DNA of 64,000 nt from Dickeya oryzae (GTDB taxonomy: Bacteria; Pseudomonadota; Gammaproteobacteria; Enterobacterales; Enterobacteriaceae), in NCBI RefSeq assembly GCF_009372235.1, contig NZ_SULL01000018.1, positions 62,001-126,000 of the forward strand, given 5' to 3'. Within the stretch, counting starts at the first letter, position 1; every line of letters starts with the position of its first letter. The position numbers were made by a program, and so were the translations under genes. Below, piece by piece: positions 36,601 to 44,827 of the stretch. Below the pieces are notes generated by a model. It worked only from the letters and a program-made list of their open reading frames with translations, did not search any database and was not told the origin of the DNA.

Positions 36601-37138
36601 CTATTTTGTTGATTTCGTGCGAAGTACGAAAACCGTCGAAGAAATGGATAAACGGCAGGCGGCTGTTCAGGCTGGCTACCTGAGCAATCAGCGCGAAGTC
36701 CTGTGCTTCCTGTACATTACTGGCGCACAGCATGGCGCAACCGGTCTGGCGTACCGCCATCACATCTGAATGGTCGCAGAAAATCGACAACGCATGGGTA
36801 GCCACGGTACGAGCCGCGACATGCAGTACAAACGGCGTTAACTGACCGGCCAGCTTGTACAGCGTTGGGATCATTAACAACAACCCTTGTGACGACGTAA
36901 ATGTCGTGGATAACGCACCGGTTTGCAATGCACCATGCACCGTCGCGATAGCCCCCGCTTCGGATTGCATCTCGATGACGCGCGGCGTATCTCCCCACAT
37001 ATTTTTACATTCATCGCTCGACCAGGCAGCGGCTTGTTCAGCCATGGTAGAGCTGGGGGTAATAGGGTAGATAGCGATAACTTCATTGGTGCGCCAGGCG
37101 ACTGAGGCGACAGCGTTATTACCGTCGGTGGTAATCAT
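33605..37138 (-). CDS. nifJ: Pyruvate:ferredoxin/flavodoxin oxidoreductase
   Basis: This single-chain homodimeric enzyme of 1177 residues converts pyruvate and CoA to acetyl-CoA and CO2, reducing flavodoxin or ferredoxin. Domain order is normal: N-terminal PP/pyrimidine domain (VIAIYPITPSSTMAE at about 18), transketolase-C-like domain, gamma domain, then two 4Fe-4S ferredoxin motifs CTQCNHCVAACP (about 680) and CTGCNLCVEVCP (about 737). The thiamine diphosphate domain has SGCGETPYIK and GGDGWAYDIGYGG with the third cluster cysteines. The start at 37138 follows AAGGAGG. It corresponds to E. coli YdbK, linked there to oxidative stress, and no nitrogenase genes are nearby. Confidence 0.95.
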   Translation of the reverse strand: MITTDGNNAVASVAWRTNEVIAIYPITPSSTMAEQAAAWSSDECKNMWGDTPRVIEMQSEAGAIATVHGALQTGALSTTFTSSQGLLLMIPTLYKLAGQLTPFVLHVAARTVATHALSIFCDHSDVMAVRQTGCAMLCASNVQEAQDFALIAQVASLNSRLPFIHFFDGFRTSHEINKIEPLSDAQLHSLLPQAAIDAHRERALTPERPVIRGTASNPDTFFQAREATNPWYNAAFGHVEQAMNDFARETGRQYQPFEYYGHPDATRVIVMMGSGVGTCEEVIDTLLTRGEKVGVVKVRLYRPFSAQHLLAVIPQSAQSIAVLDRTKEPGALAEPLYLDVMTALAEAFSRGERPLMPKVIGGRYGLSSKEFTPQCVEATYKELALTNPRPRFTVGIYDDITHLSLPLSDQPMPTQMSLEALFYGLGSDGTVSAAKNSIKIVGNSTPLFVQGYFVYDSKKAGSLTVSHMRVGPHPIHSAYLIEQADFVACHQWQFIDKYSMVDRLKPGGIFLINTPYSADDLWHRLPQEVQAGLNQRQARVYCINAAKIARECQLGARINTVMQMAFFHLTQILPGSDAQDKLRAAIASSYGNKGQELVERNWRALDATLNALEAVALEPVNPQSACRPPVVSDAAPDFVKTVTAAMLAGLGDSLPVSALPPDGTWPVGTTQWEKRNIAEAIPLWKPELCTQCNHCVAACPHSAIRAKVVPAEAMADAPASLQSLDVKARDMRGQKYVLQVAPEDCTGCNLCVEVCPAKDRQNPEIKAINMEPRLEHVATEKTHYDFFLKLPEIDRSKLERIDIRTSQLITPLFEYSGACSGCGETPYIKLLTQLYGDRLLVANATGCSSIYGGNLPTTPWTTDANGRGPAWANSLFEDNAEFGLGFRLSVDQHRQRALRLLAELKPQLPAELVADLLEESVAADVRREQITSLRQSLNAIDSANARQLAADADHLVDKSIWLIGGDGWAYDIGYGGLDHVMSLSENVNVLVLDTQCYSNTGGQQSKATPLGAVTKFGEHGKRKARKDLGVTVMMYGHVYVAQISLGAQLNQTVKAIQEAEAWPGPSLIIAYSPCEEHGYDLAFSHDQMRQLTATGFWPLYRFDPRRTAEGKPALVTDSRPPSASLSETLLNEQRFRRLNTQQPQEAARLYEEAEADLRRRYDFLSLLAGKAEKNTQE

Positions 37139-37687
37139 GATTAAACCTCCTTGCTGAAGGATGGCCCGACAAGACAAAGGCAGCCATTATCAACATTCAG
37201 CGGGTTTTGTTGACTGATTATAGCGCACTGGGTTGTTGCAAGATGTGTATGGTGTGCCGGCGCAGTAGCATAGGGTGGAAAATAATACCAGCTAAAAACG
37301 GGCTTGTGCAGTTTTGTGAATGACGGTCATACCATCAACTTTACCGGTGTCGCATTCTTATCAGGAATATAAGCGCAGCGATAAAAAACAATATTAATGT
37401 ATCGTTAATAGAATTAGGGTGTAGTGATGGGTAACAGGTGCTGACCAGGACGCGTGTTACCGGGTCAGTGTAAAAATTCGGCGTTTGCCCGCAAAGCAGG
37501 CAATGCCAGTGGAAGGATAGGCATCTGCGCCTATGCTGAAATAAAGCACCGGGCCTGCTGATGCGGGGGATAACGGCAGACAGGCAGGAAAATCCCAGAC
37601 GCGACCATTAAGGAAATCTGTTTATACCTCAGGGATAGCCTTCGCGCGCTTCGGGTTGATTATCGACTTTGACGAAGGAATAGCACT

Positions 37688-38110
37688 ATGTTTAACGATC
37701 TGAGAGACAAAATGATTTCGGTATTAACCCGAATTCGTGAAAGGGGTTATGGACCGGAAGATGCCATCAATCATATTGTTCAATCGCTGGGTAGCCGTTA
37801 TAGCGATGTATCCAAGGTCAATGTGCTGACCTCAAAACTGATAGCCGATGTGATTTATTCGACCTATCAGGATGAAACGTCACCACTGGAGATTGCCGCT
37901 ATCATCCGTATGCTTGGCTACGCCAGTCGGGATGTGGTCGGTGGTATTCATGAACAGTTTCCGCAACTGACGCCGGAAGAGGTGGGTCGACTGGTATTGC
38001 ATGAAAAGGTGTACCCTAAAACTGACCGAGCCTCTTTTATCTCTGCCATGACTTACGGCGGGTATTCCCGCGAAGAGAGTGAACAGGCGGCTAACAGCCT
38101 GTATTCCTGA
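37688..38110 (+). CDS. Unrecognised 140-residue all-helical protein
   Basis: The frame begins after GAAGGA with MFNDLRDKMISVLTRIRERG. It has no signal peptide or membrane segment. Hydrophobic heptad-like spacing suggests at least five helices, and two segments (GYGPEDAINHIV and GYSREESEQAANSL) look like related short helical repeats flanking the protein. The composition is similar to its neighbours, so it is probably a native gene. I do not recognise a family or function. It is monocistronic; a 500-bp gap before it separates it from nifJ and contains no gene I can support. Confidence 0.6.
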   Translation: MFNDLRDKMISVLTRIRERGYGPEDAINHIVQSLGSRYSDVSKVNVLTSKLIADVIYSTYQDETSPLEIAAIIRMLGYASRDVVGGIHEQFPQLTPEEVGRLVLHEKVYPKTDRASFISAMTYGGYSREESEQAANSLYS

Positions 38111-38290
38111 GCGTTGCTGACAAGCGACATCAGCGGCAGGTGATGCTGTGTAGCAAACGGTTATGCTGTATAGCAAACGGTATAGTCAGCCGACGAGATT
38201 CGCGTCGGCTGGAACTCTGCTCCGCTATGATGCCACCTAACAGCGCGCCCGTAGACACGATGACGGGAGGCGACTGATGAGGAGAATCTG

Positions 38291-38836
38291 ATGCGGCAAC
38301 CTACCCTGACTACCGAACATCTTCTGTTGCGACCACTACAGCCGTCAGATGTCACTGATGTCTGCGCTTTGCTTAATAGCACCCCTGATATTTCTGCCAT
38401 GACCATGTTGATTCCCTATCCTTGTCCACGTGAAACGATCGCCAACTGGATTACCGATTTGCACAGCAATTGGGAGCAGCGTAAAGGTGTGGCCTACGCC
38501 ATTTGTTTATCGCAAAACCAGCAGTTGATCGGTTCCATTTCGCTGGTGGCGCTGGATACGGCCCAACCGGAGATTGGTTACTGGCTCAGTGCTGATTTCC
38601 GACGACGAGGATTGAGCACCGAAGCCAGTCGGGCGTTATGCCAGTTCGCGTTTAGTCAGTTAGGCATTGCGAAAATCTACGGCTGCCATTTGCCACAGAA
38701 CGTGGCGTCTGGCCGGGTGTTACTCAAATGTGGTTTCCACTCGCTGGGGATACGTCAGGTGTTGCTGTCGTCACGACGCCAGCATGAAACTGTGGCGGTT
38801 TACATGATGCCATCGCCCATGATGGCGACGGCGTGA
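38291..38836 (+). CDS. GNAT acetyltransferase, RimJ/RimL type
   Basis: This 181-residue acetyl-CoA-dependent acetyltransferase has the type-3 GNAT layout: TEHLLLRPLQPSDVTDVCAL at the N-terminus, PEIGYWLSADFRRRGLSTEA at about 96-115 containing the pyrophosphate-binding R/G-x-x-G, and KIYGCHLPQNVASGRVLLKCGF at about 133-154. Similar enzymes acetylate ribosomal protein N-termini or small molecules. The substrate is unknown. The start follows AGGAG (gatgaggagaatctg). Confidence 0.85.
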   Translation: MRQPTLTTEHLLLRPLQPSDVTDVCALLNSTPDISAMTMLIPYPCPRETIANWITDLHSNWEQRKGVAYAICLSQNQQLIGSISLVALDTAQPEIGYWLSADFRRRGLSTEASRALCQFAFSQLGIAKIYGCHLPQNVASGRVLLKCGFHSLGIRQVLLSSRRQHETVAVYMMPSPMMATA

Positions 38837-38861
38837 GTGTGCCTGATGGAATCGCCCTGGT

Positions 38862-39479
38862 TTACAGCAGTAACCGGATACCCAACGCGGCCATGACCGC
38901 ACCGCTGAGGCGATCGAATAACGTTTTGCATCGCAAATAGGCGCTACGAGGGCGGCTTGAAGACAGTAACAACGCGACCAGCGCATACCACAGAAAATCG
39001 ATCACAAAAGCCTGTAACGGTAACGCCACGTACATCCAGCTCGCAATGTGCTGGTTGAGCAACGCAGCAAATACTCCACCGAACACCAGTGCCGTATTGG
39101 GGTTGCTAAGTTGTGTGAGTAGCCCCAGACGAAAGGCATGTGCTTGAGGCGGTTTGTGACAGCTGTGCTGTATCGACGTGGTGTTATCTGATCTGGCGCG
39201 AAATAAGGTGAGCGCCAGATAAAGCAGATAGACCCCGCCAACGATTTTCAGCAGTTGATATAACCAGGGAACGGCCAGCAGCAGTGATTGTAAACCCAGC
39301 AACGCTATCAGTGCGAAGACAGCTGCGCCAACACCCATACCCAGTGACACAGCGAGACTGCTGCGCCGGGATGAAGCCAATGCGGTCCGTGCAACCAGAA
39401 TGAAGCTCTGCCCCGGACTCATGGCACCAAGTGCCAATACCACGCCAATGGTGGCGATAGAAAGTATGTCACTGCTCAT
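38862..39479 (-). CDS. LysE/RhtB-family amino-acid exporter
   Basis: This 205-residue inner-membrane protein has six hydrophobic segments. The family signature GAMSPGQSFILVARTAL lies at about 18-34 (consensus PGP is PGQ here), followed by LAVSLGMGVGAAVFALIALL and LGLLTQLSNPNTALVFGG at about 118-135, where the NPK-type motif reads NPN. The family exports amino acids or homoserine lactone. The substrate cannot be predicted. It is convergent with the GNAT gene. Confidence 0.85.
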   Translation of the reverse strand: MSSDILSIATIGVVLALGAMSPGQSFILVARTALASSRRSSLAVSLGMGVGAAVFALIALLGLQSLLLAVPWLYQLLKIVGGVYLLYLALTLFRARSDNTTSIQHSCHKPPQAHAFRLGLLTQLSNPNTALVFGGVFAALLNQHIASWMYVALPLQAFVIDFLWYALVALLLSSSRPRSAYLRCKTLFDRLSGAVMAALGIRLLL

Positions 39480-39611
39480 TCCGTACCTCTTCTTTTAATT
39501 GATGTCTGTTGATATTGATACGTCGTTATGCTGATAGGCAGTTATCTTTATCCTCTCTTTTGGAATTGGCGTAAACTGGCGCGACTTAGCAAGGTATCCA
39601 GGGGAAGGACT

Positions 39612-40340
39612 ATGAAACTACACGCCGTGGCGCTGGTGGGGGTGGTATTACTGGCAGGGTGTGATCGAAAACCGACGCCTGAGCCGGTGAACCCGGTGTT
39701 GGCTGGGCTTTCCAATATCTTTGGTTTTGATGCGCTACGGGGGAAGGTGAAGCACTTTACCCAAACCCAGACCGACGAAGCAGGCAAAGTGACTGCCTAT
39801 GTGGATGGGGTCTTTGATGCCGAAGGGTGCCTTGTGACGTTACGTACCTATCAACCGGCGATGAATTTTGACCTGGATTTGGTGCGAGTGGGGCAGACGC
39901 TGTTAGAAAAGAGCGATCGACAAGCGTTGTTTCAACTGACGGAACACTGCCAGTTGGCAAAAACCTCAGATGGTCGCCTGAGCTACCGTTCTGACGATAA
40001 ACAGGCTATCAGCGAGGTGGTGTATCGCGATCGACCAACACCATTGGCGCGTTACCGCTACGATGATGAGGGATTCCCGGTCAGCATGACGTTTGTTTCA
40101 CCGGAAAATGACAAGGTGACCCGGGTGGAGATGCAAAGCGATGCGCCGATGCAAAAACGGCTGGATGCCACGGTTATCGTGACAGAAGACAACCAGCAGG
40201 TTAGCGTGACCCGTACCACATGCCAGTATGACTCGCATTTTAACCCGCGTGTGTGCCAGGTGCTGGTATCAAATGGCAAAGGCGTGGCGCAAACGGTCAC
40301 CACACTGACGCATACGACCAAAATTGAGTATTACGAGTAA
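39612..40340 (+). CDS. ynfC: YnfC-family lipoprotein
   Basis: This 242-residue protein has a lipoprotein signal peptide with lipobox LLAGC (cysteine about residue 18). The mature part resembles E. coli YnfC (UPF0257): FGFDALRGKVKHFTQTQTDEAG near the N-terminus, YRYDDEGFPVSMTF centrally and TCQYDSHFNPRVCQVLV near the C-terminus. Repeated short Y-D motifs suggest a beta-rich fold. Function in the envelope is unknown. The start at 39612 follows GGGAAGGA. The upstream in-frame ATG would remove the lipobox from the terminus. Confidence 0.88.
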   Translation: MKLHAVALVGVVLLAGCDRKPTPEPVNPVLAGLSNIFGFDALRGKVKHFTQTQTDEAGKVTAYVDGVFDAEGCLVTLRTYQPAMNFDLDLVRVGQTLLEKSDRQALFQLTEHCQLAKTSDGRLSYRSDDKQAISEVVYRDRPTPLARYRYDDEGFPVSMTFVSPENDKVTRVEMQSDAPMQKRLDATVIVTEDNQQVSVTRTTCQYDSHFNPRVCQVLVSNGKGVAQTVTTLTHTTKIEYYE

Positions 40341-40542
40341 TCAGTCCCGTCAGATGATGGGGGCGCGATGGGTCGCTGACGTTTGATGAATCTTAACCGA
40401 AGCGAACCTGTGCGGTGTTCGTCTCTCTCATCTTGCCTGTCACGGATTGACGACAGGCGCTGCATTGCTTTTTGTCCATGCCGAAGGGTGGCAGAAGTCC
40501 CCGTCGGCATGGGATCGATCGTAGTTATTGGATAGACAGCCG

Positions 40543-40782
40543 TCATTCCTGCACCAGCCATTCATCGGCTTCATTGAACATGTCTTCGATGATCCGGTTA
40601 ATGGTGGATTTGTCCTGTTTGCTGGCATTGGAATTGATAGCATTAGCCTGCATCGGTTTTATCTTGATTTCCGCATCAGGAAACACTTTGTGGATCCGTT
40701 TGGTGAGTTCGTTTTTTATCTGCTCTGCCGCGTTGGGTAACCCGCTCACGTTTCTCTTATCGTACACCAGCTCTACATACAT
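40543..40782 (-). CDS. DinI/MsgA-family SOS protein
   Basis: This 79-residue acidic/basic protein belongs to the DinI-like family. It starts MYVELVYDKRNVSGLP and continues with ELTKRIHKVFPDAEIKIKP and IIEDMFNEADEWLVQE, close to Salmonella MsgA and related DinI homologues. Family members modulate RecA or aid survival under DNA damage. The start at 40782 matches the family and is preceded by GGAG. A LexA box lies 24 bp upstream, which supports SOS control. Confidence 0.9.
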   Translation of the reverse strand: MYVELVYDKRNVSGLPNAAEQIKNELTKRIHKVFPDAEIKIKPMQANAINSNASKQDKSTINRIIEDMFNEADEWLVQE

Positions 40783-40805
40783 CAGCCGCATCTCCATGTA
40801 AAACA

Positions 40806-40821
40806 CTGGCTAAATATACAG
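40806..40821. promoter_or_regulatory. LexA box
   Basis: CTGTATATTTAGCCAG on the minus strand fits CTG-N10-CAG with an AT-rich centre. It lies directly upstream of the DinI-family gene. Confidence 0.8.
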
Positions 40822-40855
40822 CTTTTATTGCGGGATCCGCAATCGCTTTTTCAGA

Positions 40856-41341
40856 TCACGTACCCAGCTTTTTTTCCATATACACGCTAAGCGGATCGTC
40901 GCCGTAAGGAAAAAACGGGCCGCGCAGGTGATAACCATGACGTTGGTAGAGCCGGATAGCTTGTGGCTGATGGATGCCGGTTTCGAGGCGGATGACCTGA
41001 CACCCTGCCAGAGAGGCCTGTTTTTCCAACTGACGCAGTAACTGATCCGCCGCACCGCTGCCACGATAGGTTGGCTCGACATAAATGCGTTTCATCTCAC
41101 CTTCTCCCGGTTGGCGCAGCACGATAGCACCGCAACCTACCGCGTGCCCGTCACGGTGGCGGATCACCAGAAAAATCAGTTCGTCGGCGGCCAGTGTGCG
41201 CAAATCGGTAAAGTGGCAGCACTCTGGCGGATACAGCGTCGATTGATAAGCATCCAGTTTTTCCAACAGCGTCAGAATGTCCGGCTGATCAACGGCCTCT
41301 GGCCGGATGGTAAACAACGGCGTGCAATGTGTGGGCATCAC
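40856..41341 (-). CDS. GNAT acetyltransferase
   Basis: This 161-residue single-domain GNAT enzyme contains GEGEMKRIYVEPTYRGSGAADQ at about 83-102 (R-x-x-G-x-A pyrophosphate loop) and LETGIHQPQAIRLYQRHGYH at about 123-142, typical of YedL/PaiA-like members. The acceptor is unknown. The gene lies downstream of the LexA box region on the same strand, but reads away independently. Confidence 0.82.
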   Translation of the reverse strand: MMPTHCTPLFTIRPEAVDQPDILTLLEKLDAYQSTLYPPECCHFTDLRTLAADELIFLVIRHRDGHAVGCGAIVLRQPGEGEMKRIYVEPTYRGSGAADQLLRQLEKQASLAGCQVIRLETGIHQPQAIRLYQRHGYHLRGPFFPYGDDPLSVYMEKKLGT

Positions 41342-41475
41342 GTGCTCTCAGGTAACCCGTCATCGACGTACTATTTCATATAATACCATGATAAAAAAGG
41401 GGAATAACCAGCATGGTCGATAGGGGGGGATTCGTGATATCACTGTCTTTGCCATCAACAGAAAAGGAGTGACGC

Positions 41476-41868
41476 ATGACCACATTACGCCTGGCCCGGC
41501 CAGTAACGGACCTGCAACGAAGTGAGCGAATGTACTGTGACGGCATGGGGTTGCAGAAACTCGGCTCGTTTGCGCAACACGATGGCTTTAGTGGTGTTAT
41601 GCTGGGGCAACAGGGGCTGGCCTGGCACCTTGAGTTTACCTTTTGTCATACTCATCCTGTCATGCCAGCTCCGACGGAAGACGATTTACTGGTGCTGTAC
41701 ATGCCTGACCATGAACGCTGGCGAGAGGCCTGCGATCGTATGGCGCAGGCCGGCTTCAGCGTGGTGGCGTCGTTTAATCCTTATTGGGAGCGGCAGGGAA
41801 AAACTTTCCGTGATCCTGACGGTTATCGGGTGGTGTTGCAGCAAGGGCTCTGGCCGAATACCGATTAA
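41476..41868 (+). CDS. VOC-family (glyoxalase-like) protein
   Basis: This 130-residue protein has two beta-alpha-beta-beta-beta halves of the vicinal oxygen chelate fold. It starts TLRLARPVTDLQRSERMYCD, and the second half ends with KTFRDPDGYRVVLQQG, the usual metal-ligand strand. HLEFTF in the first half supplies another candidate ligand. It resembles YycE-like proteins. It lies 20 bp before a YciI-like gene, so the two probably form an operon. Reaction unknown. Confidence 0.82.
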   Translation: MTTLRLARPVTDLQRSERMYCDGMGLQKLGSFAQHDGFSGVMLGQQGLAWHLEFTFCHTHPVMPAPTEDDLLVLYMPDHERWREACDRMAQAGFSVVASFNPYWERQGKTFRDPDGYRVVLQQGLWPNTD

Positions 41869-41888
41869 TAACAAAGAGAAGAGTAACC

Positions 41889-42173
41889 ATGTATATCATC
41901 AGTCTGACATACCATGCGCCGCTGGATGATGTGGAAACCTTGTTGGAACGGCATGTAACCTGGTTGAAGCGAGGATATGAACAAGGCCTGTTTGTGGCTT
42001 CCGGGCGTAAAAATCCGCGTACTGGCGGTGTTATTCTGGCCAAAAGTGTCGCACGAGAAGAGCTGGACACGTTTCTTAAACAGGATCCGTTTCAGGCGGT
42101 AGCAAATTACGAGGTGATCGACTTCCAGCCATCCATGACGGCGGAGGCTTTTACCGCCCTGAGTCGTATCTGA
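41889..42173 (+). CDS. YciI-like protein
   Basis: This 94-residue ferredoxin-like dimer protein of the YCII family has the conserved RHVTWLKRGYEQGLFVASGR segment at about 21-40, with the putative catalytic His, and DPFQAVANYEVIDF near the C-terminus. The family is related to dehydrochlorinase TftG and may catalyse small-molecule reactions. It is paired with the VOC gene. Confidence 0.85.
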   Translation: MYIISLTYHAPLDDVETLLERHVTWLKRGYEQGLFVASGRKNPRTGGVILAKSVAREELDTFLKQDPFQAVANYEVIDFQPSMTAEAFTALSRI

Positions 42174-42181
42174 GTGAACAG

Positions 42182-42211
42182 GCTCCGGCAGGCGTCGTGC
42201 GCGTACCGGAG
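42182..42211. terminator. Hairpin between yciI-like and ddlA
   Basis: GCTCCGG and CCGGAGC form a 7-bp stem around a 16-base loop, between the two convergent genes. There is no T tract. Confidence 0.4.
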
Positions 42212-42219
42212 CGGTAGCA

Positions 42220-43320
42220 TCAGGCCTGTACCGAGCTTTGCAGGTTACTGTCTTGCGCGTGGCGCTCCAGCGCCAGTTCGATCAGTTGCGTGATCAGGCT
42301 GGTATAGCCAAGGCCGCTGGCTTCCCACAATTTGGGATACATACTGATGTTAGTGAAGCCGGGCAGGGTGTTGACCTCGTTGACGACAACCTGCTGGTCC
42401 GGTGTCAGGAAGACGTCTACCCGCGCCATACCCTGACACTCTAATGCCTGGAACGCCCGCAAGGCGATGTCGCGAATATGCTGGTGTACGTCGTCGTCCA
42501 TTACCGCCGGGATAGCCACCGCGGCACCGTCTTCGTTAATGTACTTGGTGTCGTAGGAATAGAATTCGTCATGCAACACGATTTCGCCGCAGACACTGGC
42601 TTTCGGGTAGTCATTACCCAGCACCGCACACTCAATTTCCCGCCCGACAATCGCCGATTCCACCAACACTTTATGGTCATAACGGAACGCCAGCTCGACA
42701 GCATGATCGAATTCCGCCTGATTGCGCACCTTGCTGACGCCGACGGACGACCCCTGATTGGCGGGTTTAATGAACAGCGGCAAACCGAGCTCGGCGGTCA
42801 CACTGTCGTAAGGGTGGCGGGCGCGGTTGGCACGGGTCAGGGTGACGAACGGAGCAACCTGCAATCCAGCGTCGCGCAACAGACGTTTGGTGACGTCTTT
42901 ATCCATACTGACGGCGGAGCCCAGCACGCTGCTGCCGACAAACGGGATATTCGCCATGCGCAGCAAGCCCTGCAATGAGCCGTCTTCGCCCAGCGTACCG
43001 TGAACGATGGGGAAAATAACGTCAATCTGCGACAACGCGCTGGCGCTGGCTGTATCGATCAACTGATGGTGGGTTTGTCCTGGGATCAGCGCCACATTCT
43101 GACTGGAACGGTTCAGGGCGATCAACGCTGGATTATCGGCGTTGAGCAGATAGTTGGAGGCGTCGTTGACGTGCCATTCCCCTTGCTTGTCGATGCCCAG
43201 CAACACCACATCGAACCGCGTTTTATCAATGGCATCCACAATATTTTTTGCGGACTGCAGTGACACTTCGTGCTCAGAGGATTTACCACCAAAAACCACG
43301 CCAACCCGAATTTTACTCAT
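42220..43320 (-). CDS. ddlA: D-alanine--D-alanine ligase A
   Basis: This cytoplasmic ATP-grasp enzyme makes D-Ala-D-Ala for peptidoglycan. It is 366 residues. [20 protein letters not shown] at about 5-24 is the N-terminal substrate loop, [20 protein letters not shown] at about 98-117 is diagnostic, [19 protein letters not shown] at about 175 is the ATP-grasp strand and [20 protein letters not shown] at about 310 holds the metal and substrate residues. The start at 43320 follows GGAAAGAG; the frame is open 38 codons further upstream but those residues are not family-like. Confidence 0.95.
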   Translation of the reverse strand: MSKIRVGVVFGGKSSEHEVSLQSAKNIVDAIDKTRFDVVLLGIDKQGEWHVNDASNYLLNADNPALIALNRSSQNVALIPGQTHHQLIDTASASALSQIDVIFPIVHGTLGEDGSLQGLLRMANIPFVGSSVLGSAVSMDKDVTKRLLRDAGLQVAPFVTLTRANRARHPYDSVTAELGLPLFIKPANQGSSVGVSKVRNQAEFDHAVELAFRYDHKVLVESAIVGREIECAVLGNDYPKASVCGEIVLHDEFYSYDTKYINEDGAAVAIPAVMDDDVHQHIRDIALRAFQALECQGMARVDVFLTPDQQVVVNEVNTLPGFTNISMYPKLWEASGLGYTSLITQLIELALERHAQDSNLQSSVQA

Positions 43321-43658
43321 ATCACTCTTTCCGTTATGGGATCGTTTTCTGTTATTAGGATCATTGAACTGTCTGGTACCTAATGAGATAGGCTCTAAGT
43401 CAAACGTCTTGATCTGTGGGTGCAAGAGTATCACTTCATACCGCGAGGCGGGACTTTTTTCAGGTAACTGGGCGCTGTCTTTTTCAGTGGTGATGCAGAA
43501 TTAACCCATATGAAAGAAAGAGCGTAAAAGATAAGGGGCGAACCCAATTTCATCGCGTTTGTGGCAGTAGCAGCGTGAGGTATGAGAGCGTCAACCAGGG
43601 ATGATGAACCTGACTGCCGGGAGGGCGACCCGGCTGAAATTTCTCTCGTCGGTGCCGG

Positions 43659-44516
43659 TCAGGCACTTTTTTGCCCTTCTTCACGTTGACGCAGGCTGTT
43701 GCCCTGACGGTACGCCAGCGACACCATGAGCGATTGCACCAGACACAACGTGGCTGACTGGGAGCGAAAGGCATCGACCTGCGCTTCTTTTACCACGAAG
43801 CACAGGTCGCTCAGGGTAGCCAGCGGGCTGAGTTGACTGTCGGTGATCACTATCTGTCGCGCACCGGCGTTGGCGGCCATTTCACTGACCATCACGGTTT
43901 CCTGCGCGTAAGGCGAGAAGCTGATGGAGACCACGATGTCTTTGTCGCTCAGACGGCATAGCTGTTCGCGAAACATTCCACCCAATCCGTTAACCAGCAC
44001 CGGACGGCTTTCCAGATGACTCAGGGCATAGCAGAGGTAGGTGGCGACGCTGAATGAACGCCGCAGCCCGACGATGTAGATAGTGTCAGCCTGTGCCAAC
44101 AGGTCGACCGCTTTTTCCAGATCGTCTGGCTGGGTGCGGGCGGCCAGTTGTTGCATCGCCTGTGCGTTGGAACGGGCGAATTCATGCAAAATGTCCTGCG
44201 GGCGTTCTGGCACCCGGTCTTCCATCTCGCGAAATAAGCGCGCCCGGTCGGTATAGCTGGCGGTTTCTTCCACCAGATTCATGCGAAATAGCTGTTTCAT
44301 TTCATTGAAACCGCTGAAATCGAACGCGTTGGCGAAACGGATCAATGTGGAAGGGGGCACGTCTGCCTGCTCGGCGATCACCGCGACGGTGTCGAACGCT
44401 ACACTGTTGGTGTTGTCCAGCACATAACGCGCCACCTGCTGCAAACGCTTGCTCAGGGAATCGTACCGCGTGCGGATCTGCTCCTGTAATTCTCTCAGGC
44501 TGGTCGCCATCGCCAT
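43659..44516 (-). CDS. iolR: RpiR/MurR-family regulator of inositol catabolism
   Basis: This 285-residue protein has an N-terminal RpiR helix-turn-helix (SVAFDTVAVIAEQADVPPST then LIRFANAFDFSGF, about 38-72) and a C-terminal SIS sugar-isomerase domain (TIYIVGLRRSFSVATYLCYA at about 130, VSISFSPYAQETV at about 190) that would bind an inositol intermediate. It is divergent from iolA-iolD. The name is by context with other enterobacterial iol clusters. A 7-1-7 palindrome 80-97 bp upstream could mediate autoregulation. The start at 44516 is chosen from GGAG spacing; ATGs at 44534 and 44510 are alternatives. Confidence 0.8.
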   Translation of the reverse strand: MAMATSLRELQEQIRTRYDSLSKRLQQVARYVLDNTNSVAFDTVAVIAEQADVPPSTLIRFANAFDFSGFNEMKQLFRMNLVEETASYTDRARLFREMEDRVPERPQDILHEFARSNAQAMQQLAARTQPDDLEKAVDLLAQADTIYIVGLRRSFSVATYLCYALSHLESRPVLVNGLGGMFREQLCRLSDKDIVVSISFSPYAQETVMVSEMAANAGARQIVITDSQLSPLATLSDLCFVVKEAQVDAFRSQSATLCLVQSLMVSLAYRQGNSLRQREEGQKSA

Positions 44517-44598
44517 AATCGTCTTCTCCGTCATCCCGGCGGGATGCTGTTGATCCGATTCTAGTGAGTTGAACCAGCATTTCAAACCGATTTGTTAT

Positions 44599-44613
44599 TT
44601 TTTCGACGAAAAA
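44599..44613. promoter_or_regulatory. Palindrome upstream of iolR
   Basis: TTTTTCG-A-CGAAAAA is a perfect inverted repeat in the iolR-iolA intergenic region, close to iolR. It may be an operator. Confidence 0.45.
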
Positions 44614-44754
44614 TAGAATGAATAATTCAGTTTTCCCGCACGTCATGAGCGAGTGAATTCGCTGAATAACGTGGTTAAAAGCCGGTTACCTGCCGTTTAC
44701 CGGAAAATCTATCCTGGATCACAATAATCAACATTTGTTTTATTTCTTATTAAA

Positions 44755-44772
44755 ATGGAATTTTTATTTCAT
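44755..44772. promoter_or_regulatory. Candidate IolR operator upstream of iolA
   Basis: ATGGAAT-TTTT-ATTTCAT is an inverted repeat with one mismatch, 56-73 bp before iolA. A second copy with the same arms lies at 48465-48482 upstream of iolG. Confidence 0.5.
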
Positions 44773-44827
44773 ATACAGTAAAGCGGTATTAGCCATCTGT
44801 CACCCTAAATCCTGCAGAGGTGTAACC

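Noticed and set aside
40476-40512. 9-bp inverted repeat CCATGCCGA / TCGGCATGG between ynfC and the DinI-like gene
   Set aside because: The loop is 19 bases and there is no T tract on either side, so a terminator call is not supported.
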